Notes: generated by a model not told the origin, from the letters alone. Positions 36,841-46,368 are shown, counted from the first letter of the stretch. The stretch: 64,000 nt of DNA from Rhizobium sp. BK196 (GCF_014193255.1 NZ_JACHZB010000008.1:186001-250000), one strand, 5' to 3'. A program made the numbers and translations.

Positions 36841-37998
36841 ATGGAAAAACCTGCAACACGCATAGATTGGACCGGTAATAGCTGCCGCCTGCTGAAGGCA
36901 ACGGCTGCGGAATTCGAAAAGACACGCCCCTTTGCCGGTCTTTCGATCGGCACCGGCATCCATCTGGAACCGAAGACGGTCGCTCTGCTGATGACCCTGC
37001 GGGCCGGTGGCGCGCGCCTGATTTGCACCGGCAATCTGAACAGTACGCAGCCGGCAACCGTGGAATTCCTGCGTGCGCAAGGCATCACCGTCTTCGCAAC
37101 CCAAACGACCGATCTCGTCGCCCATCACCGGAGTCTTGAAGCCGTCCTTGCCGAAAAGCCCGATCTCCTGCTCGACAATGGTGGTGATCTCTTCGCGATC
37201 GCAGCCGAGAAGCCCTACGCCAATCTGCTCGGCGGCACGGAAGAAACGACCTCCGGCCGGACCCGCCTGCTGCCGATGCGCGACAAGCTCGCCATGCCGA
37301 TCCTCGTCATCAATGACAGCCCGATCAAGCAGTTCGCCGAAAACAGGCACGCCGTCGGCCAGAGCCTGTTCGAAAGCTACATGCGCTTCACCAACCGCTC
37401 CACCAATGGCAAGCGTGTGACCGTCTTCGGTTACGGCGCCTGCGGCAAGGGCGCGGCCGCCGCCTTCCGCAATGCCTTCTCGACGGTCAGCGTTGTCGAT
37501 ATCGACCCCGTCACCAGCCTTGAGGCGCATCTCGACGGTTTCGTCACGCCGTTGCGCGAACAGGCCATCCGCTCGGCGGACGTGATCGCCACCGTCACCG
37601 GTTTCCCCGGCATCGTCACGGCAGCCGATCTGCCGCTGATCAAGGACGGAGCAATCCTCATGAACGGGGGGCATTTCCCGCATGAGATCGATGTGGCCGC
37701 CTTTCGCAGTCATCCCGATGTCGTTGATATCGATCGCTACGAGGCCGATTTTATTGAGACCTTCCACCTGAAGGACGACCGGTCATTCCACGTTCTCGGC
37801 GGCGGCCATATGGCCAACCTGGCCGGCCCGCGTCCGCTTGGCAATTCCGCTGAATCCATGGACCTCGGCTTTACCTTGCAGGCCCGCTGCCTGGAGCGGG
37901 TCGCAAAGCGTGGCGTCGGCGCCGAATCCTGCATCGTGCCGGTTCCGGCGGATATCGATGCGATGGTTGCGAGCGCCTATCTCGATCTGGCGCGCTAG
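36841..37998 (+). CDS. Divergent adenosylhomocysteinase-like NAD-binding protein
   Basis: The 385-residue protein is related to S-adenosylhomocysteine hydrolase. Readable motifs are DNGGDLFAI, EETTSG, the NAD loop VFGYGACGKGAAAAFRN, NGGHFPHEIDV, and GGGHMANLAGPRPLGNSAES. It is shorter than true AhcY (about 430-470 residues) and lacks the C-terminal Lys-Tyr NAD-contacting tail. The catalytic KFDN-type loop reads KQFAEN, so the usual Asp is absent there. True hydrolase activity is therefore doubtful. A LysR gene precedes it. It is probably a rhizobial paralogue with another substrate. Confidence 0.8.
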   Translation: MEKPATRIDWTGNSCRLLKATAAEFEKTRPFAGLSIGTGIHLEPKTVALLMTLRAGGARLICTGNLNSTQPATVEFLRAQGITVFATQTTDLVAHHRSLEAVLAEKPDLLLDNGGDLFAIAAEKPYANLLGGTEETTSGRTRLLPMRDKLAMPILVINDSPIKQFAENRHAVGQSLFESYMRFTNRSTNGKRVTVFGYGACGKGAAAAFRNAFSTVSVVDIDPVTSLEAHLDGFVTPLREQAIRSADVIATVTGFPGIVTAADLPLIKDGAILMNGGHFPHEIDVAAFRSHPDVVDIDRYEADFIETFHLKDDRSFHVLGGGHMANLAGPRPLGNSAESMDLGFTLQARCLERVAKRGVGAESCIVPVPADIDAMVASAYLDLAR

Positions 37999-37999
37999 A

Positions 38000-38103
38000 G
38001 CAATTCCAGCAAAAGTGCATTGCGGTTTTGCGTCCGGAATTGCGCCAAAAACAGGCTAGCAATTCCAGCAAAAGTGCATTGCGGTTTTGCGTCCGGAATT
38101 GCG
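38000..38103. repeat. Tandem pair of identical REP-like palindromes (copies 2 and 3)
   Basis: Two identical 45-bp copies (38000-38044 and 38059-38103) each run from GCAATTCCAGC to GGAATTGCG, separated by 14 bases. They lie between the adenosylhomocysteinase-like gene and the convergent oxidoreductase gene. The first copy follows the stop codon almost directly. The perfect identity suggests recent duplication. Confidence 0.85.
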
Positions 38104-38111
38104 GAAGGTCG

Positions 38112-39098
38112 TCAGATGTCGACGACCACTTTGCCTTCAGCCTGCCGGCTTTCGAGCAGCCGGTAGGCTTCGCCGACGTCTCCGAGCGAAAATTGCCGCC
38201 GGTCGAGATTCGGCATCAGCGAGCCGGCTTCGACACGTGCTGCGACTTGCTTCAGGATCCCACCATGATGGGCACGATCTTCGCCCGTCAGCAGCGGCGC
38301 CAGCGTGAATACGCCGGAATAGGTCGCGCCCTTGAACGACAACGGTGCCAGCGAATGCGTGCCCCAGCCCAGGCTGGTGACAACATGGCCGAACTTGGCG
38401 ACAGCCTGGAAGGCGGCGTCGAGCCCCTTGCCGCCGATCGTGTCATAGACGATGTCGAAGCCTTTTCCGTCGGTATACCGGGCAATATAATCTTCCGTCG
38501 TCTCCTTGGCATAGTCGATCGGCGTTGCCCCGATGCTGCGGATATATTCGGCCTTCGAACCGCCATCGACGGCAAAGACTTGGGCACCGGCAGCAGCCGC
38601 CATCTGCACGGCGATATGGCCGACGCCGCCACCACCGCCGATGACCAGCACCTTTTGTCCGGCTTTCACCTGGGTACGTTCCGCCAGGCCTTCCCAGGCG
38701 GTAATTGCAATCAGCGGCAGGGCCGCTGCTTCACGCATGGAGAGATTGCGCGGCTTGAGGGCCACGAGATCGGCATCGACGGCTGCAAATTCGGCAAGCG
38801 ATCCCTGCAGACCGCCGACACCACCGGTCATGCCATAGACTTCGTCACCGGGGCGAAAGCCTTCGACGCCGGGGCCGACTGCTTCCACGATACCTGCCAT
38901 ATCGATGCCGAGGATGGCGGGCAGGGGGTGACGGGCATGCGCGGCCTCGCCGGCCCGAATCTTCAGATCCAGCGGATTGAGTGCGGCCGCCTTGATGCGG
39001 ACGAGGATCTGGCCGGCCTGGGTCGTTGGCCTTGCGATATCGGCAATCTTGAATTCTGAATTCTGCGCTTCTATAAGCGCGGCTTTCATCGTGCTCAC
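38112..39098 (-). CDS. Zinc-independent quinone oxidoreductase-like alcohol dehydrogenase (MDR family)
   Basis: The 328-residue medium-chain reductase reads as a zeta-crystallin/quinone oxidoreductase type. KAALIEAQNSEFKIADIA opens the GroES-like domain, and the Rossmann motif KVLVIGGGGGVGHIAVQMAA binds NADPH. Catalytic zinc Cys ligands are not seen, which fits quinone oxidoreductases. The divergent LysR gene at 39202 is its likely regulator. Substrate unknown. Confidence 0.88.
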   Translation of the reverse strand: MSTMKAALIEAQNSEFKIADIARPTTQAGQILVRIKAAALNPLDLKIRAGEAAHARHPLPAILGIDMAGIVEAVGPGVEGFRPGDEVYGMTGGVGGLQGSLAEFAAVDADLVALKPRNLSMREAAALPLIAITAWEGLAERTQVKAGQKVLVIGGGGGVGHIAVQMAAAAGAQVFAVDGGSKAEYIRSIGATPIDYAKETTEDYIARYTDGKGFDIVYDTIGGKGLDAAFQAVAKFGHVVTSLGWGTHSLAPLSFKGATYSGVFTLAPLLTGEDRAHHGGILKQVAARVEAGSLMPNLDRRQFSLGDVGEAYRLLESRQAEGKVVVDI

Positions 39099-39201
39099 GG
39101 AACTCTCCTTGGTTTGTTGGACGCAGAATGACTCATTGAATTATGAATGAAAATGAAAGATACAGAATGAAGATCATGCAATTTTGTTTGAGGCAGAGCT
39201 G

Positions 39202-40053
39202 TTGGAATGGAGCGATCTGAAACTCTTTCTTGCAATCGCGCGCCTCGGAACACTCGGCGCCGCGGCGCGCAGCCTCGGGCTGACGCAGCCGACCATGGGC
39301 CGGCGCGTTCGAGCGCTTGAGACCTCGCTTGGCCAGACGCTTTTCCAGCGCACCGCCGACGGTTTTGTCCTGACGGATGAAGGCACGACTGTCTTCGCCC
39401 ATGCCGAACGCATGGAAGAGGAGGCACTGGGGCTGGAGCGCGAGCTTGCCGGCCAGAGCAGGCAGCTCGACGGCTTGCTGCGGCTCTCTTCGTCAGACTG
39501 GTTCGGCGCGCATGTTCTTTCGCCGGTGCTGGCCGAGTTCTCTGCTGCCTATCCCAAGGTCGTCGTCGAACTGCTGACTGACAGCCGGCTTCTCAGCCTC
39601 TCACGCCGGGAAGCCGATATCGTCTTCCGGATCGCGCCTTTCACCGAGACCGAGGTCATATCCCGCAAGCTGCTGCATATAGACTATGGCCTTTATATCC
39701 GTCGCGGTCTACCGCATCCTGTAGCGGGCGATGGTAAAGGCGCCCGGCTCGTCACCATGGACGAGGCCTTTGGTGGCATGCCCGACGTCGGCTGGTTGCA
39801 GAGGCTGTTGCCAGAAGCGGATATCGCCATGCGCAGCAATAATCGCGATGTGCAGGCGACACTCTGTGCCAGAGGCGCCGGCCTTGCCGTCCTGCCGCGC
39901 CCGCTTGGCGATGCCATCCCGGCCATCGAACCTGTCGATCTCGGCGAAGCGCCGCCCGGCCGCGATACTTGGATCGGCTATCACCGCGATATGAAGCGGC
40001 TGGCGCGCCTGAGGGCGCTTCTCGATCTCGTCGTCGAGCGGCTGGCGGATTAG
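39202..40053 (+). CDS. LysR-family transcriptional regulator
   Basis: The frame carries a LysR winged helix (WSDLKLFLAIARLGTLGAAARSLGLTQPTMGRRV) and effector domain. No ATG is available. The TTG at 39202 (giving MEWSDLKLF) is preferred because GAGGCAGAG lies at good spacing; another TTG lies six codons upstream. The length is 283 residues. It is divergent from the quinone oxidoreductase-like gene, with about 100 bases between starts, and probably regulates it. Confidence 0.85.
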   Translation: MEWSDLKLFLAIARLGTLGAAARSLGLTQPTMGRRVRALETSLGQTLFQRTADGFVLTDEGTTVFAHAERMEEEALGLERELAGQSRQLDGLLRLSSSDWFGAHVLSPVLAEFSAAYPKVVVELLTDSRLLSLSRREADIVFRIAPFTETEVISRKLLHIDYGLYIRRGLPHPVAGDGKGARLVTMDEAFGGMPDVGWLQRLLPEADIAMRSNNRDVQATLCARGAGLAVLPRPLGDAIPAIEPVDLGEAPPGRDTWIGYHRDMKRLARLRALLDLVVERLAD

Positions 40054-40069
40054 TCCCTGCTCGCCGGCC

Positions 40070-40966
40070 TCAGCGCTCCCAGTAGGGGACCGGGCCGTAG
40101 AGCTCGGCCAGAAAATCGATGAACAACCGAACCTTGGCCGGCAGAAACTGCCGGCTTGGATAAACCGCTGAGAGCGTGACATTGTGCGAACCCTCATAGG
40201 CCGGCAGCACCTGCACGAGTTTGCCGTTTTTTAGCTCCTCGCCGATATCCCAGGTGGAACGCAGCGCAATACCGAGGCCGGCGATGACCGTTTCGCGGAT
40301 CACTTCGCTGGAATTGGTAATGAGCATGCCTTCGGGCCGCATGCTTAAGGCCCCATCCGGGCCGTCGAGCCGCCAGACATCATTGTTATGAGCCGGCAGA
40401 CAGCGATGCTGTTTCAACTCCTCGATATGCTTGGGCATGCCATGGGCGGCGACATAATCAGGCGAGGCACAGAGCACGCGACGCACGGGCGCCAGCCGGC
40501 GCGCGACAAGGCTGGAATCGGTCAGCTCTGCGATCCGGATGGCAAGATCGAAGCCGCCGCCGACGATATCGCTGAATTCGTCGGTCAGTACCAAGTTAAT
40601 GGTGAGCTCCGGATGTGCTTCCATGAAGACCTTCAGATGCGGCGCGATATGCATGCGGCCGAAAGAGGTGGGAGCGGAGATTTTCAGCGTGCCATGCATC
40701 TGCGTCGAACGCCCGGAAATGTAGAACTCTGCCTCCTCCAGCCCCGCCAGAATACCGAGGACGCGATCGTAGAAACCCTGGCCGGCTTCAGTCAGCGAAA
40801 TCTGTCGCGTCGTGCGCTGCAGAAGCCGCGTGCCGAGCCGGTCCTCCAGTCGCTTGATGCGCTTGGAAACGACAGCAGGGGAAAAGCCGAGCGCGCGGCC
40901 GGCGAGCGACATGCTGCCGGTCGAAACGACCTTGGCAAAAATTTCCAAATCACCCAGATTGGTCAT
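40070..40966 (-). CDS. LysR-family regulator divergent from glcDEF
   Basis: The 298-residue protein begins MTNLGDLEIFAKVVSTGSMS and has winged helix LAGRALGFSPAVVSKRIKRLE, typical of the LysR CrgA-like subgroup. An upstream ATG ten codons earlier is possible; neither has a strong ribosome-binding site. It is divergent from glcDEF with about 135 bases between starts. A role in controlling glycolate oxidase genes is inferred from this position; glycolate operons in other bacteria are more often controlled by GntR-type GlcC. Confidence 0.85.
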   Translation of the reverse strand: MTNLGDLEIFAKVVSTGSMSLAGRALGFSPAVVSKRIKRLEDRLGTRLLQRTTRQISLTEAGQGFYDRVLGILAGLEEAEFYISGRSTQMHGTLKISAPTSFGRMHIAPHLKVFMEAHPELTINLVLTDEFSDIVGGGFDLAIRIAELTDSSLVARRLAPVRRVLCASPDYVAAHGMPKHIEELKQHRCLPAHNNDVWRLDGPDGALSMRPEGMLITNSSEVIRETVIAGLGIALRSTWDIGEELKNGKLVQVLPAYEGSHNVTLSAVYPSRQFLPAKVRLFIDFLAELYGPVPYWER

Positions 40967-41102
40967 AAGGTTTTGTAACTTTTTCCCTTTTGGCATAAGT
41001 GCTTAACATTTGCGCCGGTTTCGGGAAAGTGCTAAGCCCGAAGAACCGGTGACAGGGAGGAAGTGCCATCGGTCTCCGTCATGTTGGCCGAGGGAGAACG
41101 CT

Positions 41103-42542
41103 ATGTCCGACGCTATTTCGTTTCTCGCTCCACGCCCCGACGTTCTGGCGCGCCGCAAGGAAATTGTTGCCGATCTCGTCGATCTCCTGCCGCCGGAATG
41201 CCTGATTCACGAAGCGCGCGAACTCGTGCCCTTCGAGACGGATGCCTTCGTTTCCTACCGCCGCCTGCCGCTCGCCGTCGCCCTGCCGCGCTCGACGGCG
41301 GAAGTGGCGGCTGTCATGAAATACTGTCATCGCTATGGCATTCCGGTCGTTCCTCGCGGTGCCGGCACTTCGCTTTCGGGCGGTGCGATCCCGCAGGAAG
41401 ACGCCGTCGTGCTCGGCTTGTCGAAGATGAACCGTCTTCTCGACATCGACTTTGCCAATCGCTGCGCGGTCGTTCAGGCCGGCGTGACCAATCTCAACAT
41501 TTCGGAAGCCGTCTCCGCGGACGGTTTCTTCTATGCACCCGATCCGAGCTCGCAGCTTGCCTGCACCATCGGCGGCAATATCGGCATGAATTCCGGTGGT
41601 GCGCATTGTCTGAAATATGGTGTCACGACCAACAACCTGCTCGGCGTCAAGATGGTGCTGACCGACGGCACGGTGATCGAGCTCGGCGGCAAGGCTCTGG
41701 ATGCGGCGGGTTACGATCTGCTGGGCCTTGTCTGCGGTCATGAGGGCCAGCTCGGCATCGTCACCGAAGCGACGGTACGTCTCATCGCAAAACCGGAGGG
41801 TGCCCGGCCGGTGCTTTTCGGTTTCGAAAGCTCCGAAGAGGCCGGCCGCTGTGTGGCCGACGTCATCGCAGCCGGCATCATTCCCGTCGCCATCGAATTC
41901 ATGGACAAGCCGGCGATCGAAATTTGCGAAGCCTTCGCTCATGCCGGCTACCCGCTCGATGTCGGCGCGCTCTTGATCGTCGAGGTCGAGGGATCGGAGG
42001 CGGAAATGGACGACATGCTGAAAAGTATCGTCGAGATCGCCCGCACCCATGGCGTCAAGACGGTGCGCGAATGCCAGTCGGCAACCGAGGCGGCGCTGAT
42101 CTGGAAAGGGCGCAAGTCCGCCTTCGGTGCCACCGGCCGTATTGCCGATTACATCTGCATGGATGGTACCGTGCCGCTGAGCCAGCTTTCGTATGTGCTG
42201 CAGCGGACGTCCGAGATCGTCGCCGGTTACGGGCTGCGCGTCGCCAATGTCTTCCATGCCGGCGACGGCAACATGCATCCGCTGATCCTCTTCAATGCCA
42301 ATGACCCCGAGGATGCTGCCAAGGCCGAAGCGGCCGGCAACGATATCCTGAAGCTCTGCGTTGATGCCGGCGGCTGCCTGACCGGCGAGCACGGCGTCGG
42401 CATCGAGAAACGCGATCTGATGCGCCATCAATATTCCGAGGCCGATCTTGCCCAGCAGATGGCAGCGCGCGCCGCCTTCGATCCGCAATGGCTGCTGAAT
42501 CCTTCCAAGGTCTTCCCGCTCAAGGGGCGTCCTGCCGCATGA
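41103..42542 (+). CDS. glcD: Glycolate oxidase subunit GlcD
   Basis: This FAD-binding catalytic subunit converts glycolate to glyoxylate, with electrons going to the membrane pool. The FAD_binding_4 domain has VPRGAGTSLSGGAIP and GGNIGMNSGGAHCLKYGVT, and the C-terminal FAD-oxidase domain has NVFHAGDGNMHP and GEHGVGIEKRDLM. It has 479 residues (E. coli GlcD 499). GGGAGAACGCT precedes the ATG, which decides the start. The stop overlaps the glcE start (ATGA). Confidence 0.93.
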   Translation: MSDAISFLAPRPDVLARRKEIVADLVDLLPPECLIHEARELVPFETDAFVSYRRLPLAVALPRSTAEVAAVMKYCHRYGIPVVPRGAGTSLSGGAIPQEDAVVLGLSKMNRLLDIDFANRCAVVQAGVTNLNISEAVSADGFFYAPDPSSQLACTIGGNIGMNSGGAHCLKYGVTTNNLLGVKMVLTDGTVIELGGKALDAAGYDLLGLVCGHEGQLGIVTEATVRLIAKPEGARPVLFGFESSEEAGRCVADVIAAGIIPVAIEFMDKPAIEICEAFAHAGYPLDVGALLIVEVEGSEAEMDDMLKSIVEIARTHGVKTVRECQSATEAALIWKGRKSAFGATGRIADYICMDGTVPLSQLSYVLQRTSEIVAGYGLRVANVFHAGDGNMHPLILFNANDPEDAAKAEAAGNDILKLCVDAGGCLTGEHGVGIEKRDLMRHQYSEADLAQQMAARAAFDPQWLLNPSKVFPLKGRPAA

Positions 42543-43744
42543 TCGATCTGGTGCCTGCAAGCGAAGAAGAAGCCGCGGCGATCGTCCGCGCACATGCGCA
42601 AGAGGGTCGTGCGCTCGCCATCAGTGGCGGCGATACGCGCTCGGGTTTCGGCAATGCGGTTGAAGCGGAGGATCGCCTGCGCTCGACTGGCCTGTCCGGT
42701 ATCGTCGCCTATAATCCCGGTGAGATGGTCATGACCGCGAAAGCGGGTACACCGCTTGCCGAGGTCGAGGCGGCCCTTGCCGAAAATGGTCAGATGCTGG
42801 CCTTCGAGCCGATGGACCATCGCGCTCTGATGGGCACATCGGGCGAGCCCACGATCGGCGGCGTGTTTGCCGCCAATGTCTCCGGTCCGCGCCGTTTCGT
42901 GGCGGGCGCGGCGCGCGACAGTCTGCTCGGCATCCGTTTCATCAATGGCCACGGCGAAATCATCAAGGCCGGCGGCCGGGTGATGAAGAATGTCACCGGT
43001 CTCGACCTGGTGAAGCTGCTTTCCGGCTCGCATGGCACACTAGGTTTCCTGAGCGAGGTGACCTTCCGGGTGCCGCCGCGCGCCAAGACCGAAGAGACCG
43101 TCATTATCTCTGGTCTCAATGACGCCGAGGCGGCAAATGCGATGGCGGCAGCCATGGCGCTGCCGGTGGAGGTTTCGGGCGCCGCGCATCTGCCCTTGAC
43201 CGTGACCTGGAAATTCCTCGGCGGCAAGCTGCCGGAGGGAGAGGCGACCGTGCTGCGCGTCGAAGGTCTGCCCGGTTCGGTGAACTCGCGCGCCGCAAAG
43301 CTTATGTCGGCGATGGCGCCTTTCGGCCAGGCTACGAGGCTTGATCAGGCTGCGAGCCGGCAGCTTTGGCAAGAGATTCGCGACGTGGCGCCCTATGCCG
43401 ACGGAACCGCGCGACCAGTTTGGCGTGTCTCCGTGGCACCGGCCATCGGCCATCAACTCGTTGCGGCCTTGCGGCTCGAAGCCGGTGTCGATGCTTCCTA
43501 TGATTGGCAGGGCGGTCTTGTCTGGATGCGTATGGAAGCCGATCCGGAAGCCAGTCTCGTCCGGCGCTTCGTCAAGGCTCTCGGCGGTGGTCATGCGACG
43601 CTGATCCGCGCACCCTCCAAGGCCAGAGCGGCAATATCAGCCTTCCATCCAGAGGAGGAAGCGGTGGCGATGCTCTCGCGCCGCGTGAAGGAAAAGTTCG
43701 ATCCGGCAGGGATATTCAATCCGGGCAAGATGGCGAGACATTGA
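42539..43744 (+). CDS. glcE: Glycolate oxidase subunit GlcE
   Basis: This second flavoprotein subunit has 401 residues. Its FAD_binding_4 domain is shortened compared with GlcD: EMVMTAKAGTPLAEVEAALAENG, then TIGGVFAANVSGPRRFVAGAARD. The C terminus FDPAGIFNPGKMARH is the family's closing motif. The start ATG overlaps the glcD stop and glcF begins two bases after the glcE stop, so all three are coupled. Confidence 0.92.
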   Translation: MIDLVPASEEEAAAIVRAHAQEGRALAISGGDTRSGFGNAVEAEDRLRSTGLSGIVAYNPGEMVMTAKAGTPLAEVEAALAENGQMLAFEPMDHRALMGTSGEPTIGGVFAANVSGPRRFVAGAARDSLLGIRFINGHGEIIKAGGRVMKNVTGLDLVKLLSGSHGTLGFLSEVTFRVPPRAKTEETVIISGLNDAEAANAMAAAMALPVEVSGAAHLPLTVTWKFLGGKLPEGEATVLRVEGLPGSVNSRAAKLMSAMAPFGQATRLDQAASRQLWQEIRDVAPYADGTARPVWRVSVAPAIGHQLVAALRLEAGVDASYDWQGGLVWMRMEADPEASLVRRFVKALGGGHATLIRAPSKARAAISAFHPEEEAVAMLSRRVKEKFDPAGIFNPGKMARH

Positions 43745-43745
43745 A

Positions 43746-45056
43746 ATGCAGACCAACTTCACGCTCGCCCAGCTTGCCGACCCGCATGTAGCAGAATCCG
43801 AGCAGATCCTGCGCAAATGCGTTCACTGTGGCTTCTGCACCGCCACCTGTCCGACTTATGTGACCCTAGGCAACGAACTCGACAGCCCGCGCGGGCGCAT
43901 CTATCTCATCAAGGACATGCTGGAAAACGGCCGCGCGGCGGATACGCAAGTCGTCACTCATATCGATCGCTGTCTCTCCTGCCTTGCCTGCACGACGACA
44001 TGCCCTTCGGGTGTCGACTACATGCATCTCGTCGACCATGCCCGGGTCCATATCGAAAGAACCTACAAGCGGCCGTTCGTGAACCGGACGACGCGCGCCA
44101 TCCTGGCCGCGGTGCTGCCCTATCCCGGCCGTTTTCGCGCAGCACTTGCGCTTGCCCGCATCGGCCGTCCCTTTGCCGGCCTGATGCGCGGGCCGGCGTT
44201 GAAGCCGTTCGCGGCTATGCTGGCGCTCGCGCCGCGCAATATTCCGACGCCGTCGTCTTTTGCCCGCCCTGGCCGGCATGAACCGCAGGGCGAGCGCCGC
44301 GGCCGTGTTGCGATCCTCACCGGCTGCGCGCAGCCGGTCCTTGATCCCGCCATCAACGCCGCGACCATCAGGTTGCTGACACGATTGGGTGTGGAGGTGG
44401 TCGTTCCCGAGGGCGAGGCCTGCTGCGGCGCTCTCGTCCACCATATGGGGCGCGAAGAGCAGGCTCTCGCCTCGGCCCGAGCCAATGTCGATGTCTGGAC
44501 CCGCGAGATCGAGGCTGGCGGCCTCGACGCGATCATCATCACCGCCTCCGGCTGCGGCACGACGATCAAGGACTACGGCCACATGCTGCGCCTTGACCCG
44601 GCCTATGCCGGCAAGGCGGCACGTGTGTCGGCTCTTGCCAAGGACATCACCGAATATCTTGTCGGACTCGATCTGCCCGCTCACACGCCGAAAGGTATCA
44701 CGGTTGCTTATCATTCAGCCTGTTCCATGCAGCATGGCCAGAAGATCACCACGGCGCCGAAGCACCTGCTCAAGGTGGCAGGTTTTACCGTTCGCGATCC
44801 GGTCGAGGGCCATCTTTGCTGCGGCTCGGCTGGCACCTACAACATCATGCAGCCGGATATTTCTGCAACCTTGAAGGCCCGCAAGGTAAAGAACATCGAG
44901 GCGACCAAGGCCGATATCATCGCCACCGGCAATATCGGCTGTATTACCCAGATCGGGTCTGGTACCGCCACGCCGATCCTGCATACCGTCGAACTTCTGG
45001 ATTGGGCCTATGGCGGTGCTGTGCCTGAAAAATTAAGGGATTTGCCGCTAGCTTGA
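43746..45056 (+). CDS. glcF: Glycolate oxidase iron-sulfur subunit GlcF
   Basis: The 436-residue electron-transfer subunit carries two 4Fe-4S motifs: C25-x2-C28-x2-C31-x3-C35 and C76-x2-C79-x2-C82-x3-C86, each followed by Pro. Two CCG domains follow (CCGALVHHMG; HLCCGSAGTYN), as in succinate/glycolate-type reductase subunits. It completes the glcDEF operon. glcG, glcB and a glycolate permease are not adjacent. Confidence 0.94.
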   Translation: MQTNFTLAQLADPHVAESEQILRKCVHCGFCTATCPTYVTLGNELDSPRGRIYLIKDMLENGRAADTQVVTHIDRCLSCLACTTTCPSGVDYMHLVDHARVHIERTYKRPFVNRTTRAILAAVLPYPGRFRAALALARIGRPFAGLMRGPALKPFAAMLALAPRNIPTPSSFARPGRHEPQGERRGRVAILTGCAQPVLDPAINAATIRLLTRLGVEVVVPEGEACCGALVHHMGREEQALASARANVDVWTREIEAGGLDAIIITASGCGTTIKDYGHMLRLDPAYAGKAARVSALAKDITEYLVGLDLPAHTPKGITVAYHSACSMQHGQKITTAPKHLLKVAGFTVRDPVEGHLCCGSAGTYNIMQPDISATLKARKVKNIEATKADIIATGNIGCITQIGSGTATPILHTVELLDWAYGGAVPEKLRDLPLA

Positions 45057-45106
45057 GACCACCGATTCATTGACTGGTCTCGGGGTCGACCTCAGGAGTT
45101 TTGGCT

Positions 45107-45547
45107 ATGTGGCGTGGATTGATGGTGCTTGCCGTATTGCTCGGCGCGGCTGGTGCGGCGCGCGCCGATGCCAGGTATTTCTGTTCTGCAGACGACAAGG
45201 ACGTGCGGTTCACGCTCGAAAGCGCTTTTCAAGACGGCGGTGGCCACCAGCTGATCCATTTCCGTGGCGCGCTGATGCTCAAGGACGCCAATAAATCCAA
45301 GAGCTTCAGCAAGCGCATTCTCGAATCGAAGGATCTGACGAACCGCTGGTCGCGCAATGGCGATCTGCGCCTGGAAGTGTTCACGATCGAAGGCGCTGAT
45401 GCCGAACACGAGTCCCTGGATCTTGCGGTGATCGCCGGCAAGCACGATGAGACTGCGGCGAATTTCGGCGGCACTTATGCCTTGCGCATCGAAGGCAGCA
45501 CAAGCTTCTTCGTCGTCGAAGGCAAAGTGAGCTGCGGCACCAAATAG
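45107..45547 (+). CDS. Exported protein of unknown function
   Basis: The ATG at 45107 follows AGGAG and gives 146 residues. A signal peptide (MWRGLMVLAVLLGAAGAARA) is followed by a compact domain with two Cys (RYFCSADD near the start, VSCGTK at the end) that could form a disulfide linking the termini. Beta-strand patterns alternate (VRFTLESAFQDGG, LRLEVFTIEGAD, YALRIEGSTSFFVVEGKVS). It is near glcF, about 50 bases away, but no functional link is evident. Confidence 0.7.
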   Translation: MWRGLMVLAVLLGAAGAARADARYFCSADDKDVRFTLESAFQDGGGHQLIHFRGALMLKDANKSKSFSKRILESKDLTNRWSRNGDLRLEVFTIEGADAEHESLDLAVIAGKHDETAANFGGTYALRIEGSTSFFVVEGKVSCGTK

Positions 45548-45568
45548 TCCCGCAGCCTGCACCCAAAA

Positions 45569-46249
45569 TCACCAGTGGTAGGAAATACCGACGTTGACGG
45601 CGTTGGTGACGATGTTTGTCTTCAGGCGATCGCCGCTGTCGATCGGAACGTCGACGCGCGAATAGGTGCCCTTGTATTCCACGAAGGTCGACCAATTGTC
45701 GGTGACGCGGAAGTCGACGCCCGCCTGTGCCTGGAAGGTTACGCCGCCGAATTCGTAGTCGAAGGTCGTGCCCTGGGGACGGGTGACTTCGACATGCGGA
45801 ATATTCACGCCGACACCGGCGCCGAGATAGGGGGTCCAGCGGCGAGCCGGGTCCTTGAATCGGTAGAGGCCGTTGACCGTCACCAGATTCAGGCCGTCGG
45901 TGAATTCGAAATGCGTCCATCCCGGCGAACGCGCCATGGTATCGTCGTCGGCATAGACCTTGTCATGGGTATAGTCGAGAGACACGCCCCAGTTCGGAAG
46001 GTTGAAGTCGCCCAGCCACCAGGTGACTCGGCCGCCGTAATAGGGCGGGCTGCCGAAGGATTTGCCTTCCCAGCCGGCGCTGAAGGACGTGCCGTCGGAA
46101 ACATCGACGTGGCTATGCGGCGCCGTCTGGTAGCCGCCGTAAATAGAAAATTCCAGATCTTCAGCCGAAGCCGTGCCAGCCACCGACGCAAGTGCGGAAA
46201 ACGCAATGCTCGCCAGAAGCACGGTGGAAAGACGCGATGCATATGCCAT
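45569..46249 (-). CDS. Outer-membrane beta-barrel protein, LpxQ (lipid A oxidase)-like
   Basis: The 226-residue precursor has a signal peptide ending TASA, then an eight-strand-like barrel (Omp25/OmpW size). Alternating aromatic strands include FSIYGGYQTAPHSHVDVSDG, GGRVTWWLGDF and a terminal VNVGISYHW with C-terminal Trp. The length and opening match the rhizobial lipid A oxidase LpxQ, which forms 2-aminogluconate in the outer membrane, but this recall is by eye only. A plain porin-like barrel is the fallback. The neighbours are two L,D-transpeptidases, which gives an envelope context. Confidence 0.7.
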   Translation of the reverse strand: MAYASRLSTVLLASIAFSALASVAGTASAEDLEFSIYGGYQTAPHSHVDVSDGTSFSAGWEGKSFGSPPYYGGRVTWWLGDFNLPNWGVSLDYTHDKVYADDDTMARSPGWTHFEFTDGLNLVTVNGLYRFKDPARRWTPYLGAGVGVNIPHVEVTRPQGTTFDYEFGGVTFQAQAGVDFRVTDNWSTFVEYKGTYSRVDVPIDSGDRLKTNIVTNAVNVGISYHW

Positions 46250-46324
46250 TGAATGTCCTCGATGTACCGAAAGGCTATCAGTTCAATTCTTGGCAGAGTT
46301 CTGTGTCACAGTCTTAAAAAAGAA

Positions 46325-46347
46325 AAAGGCGCACCTGCTGCGCCTTT
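46325..46347. terminator. Terminator hairpin between LpxQ-like and L,D-transpeptidase genes
   Basis: AAAGGCGCA (46325-46333) pairs with TGCGCCTTT (46339-46347), with T-rich tracts on both sides. It lies about 20 bases past the stop of the minus-strand transpeptidase gene and so ends that transcript. Confidence 0.8.
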
Positions 46348-46368
46348 ATTTTTCATGGGTAGTGTTGC

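Noticed and set aside
41079-42593. Long minus-strand frame opposite glcD
   Set aside because: It shows no motif or ribosome-binding site and is fully contained in the glcD region.
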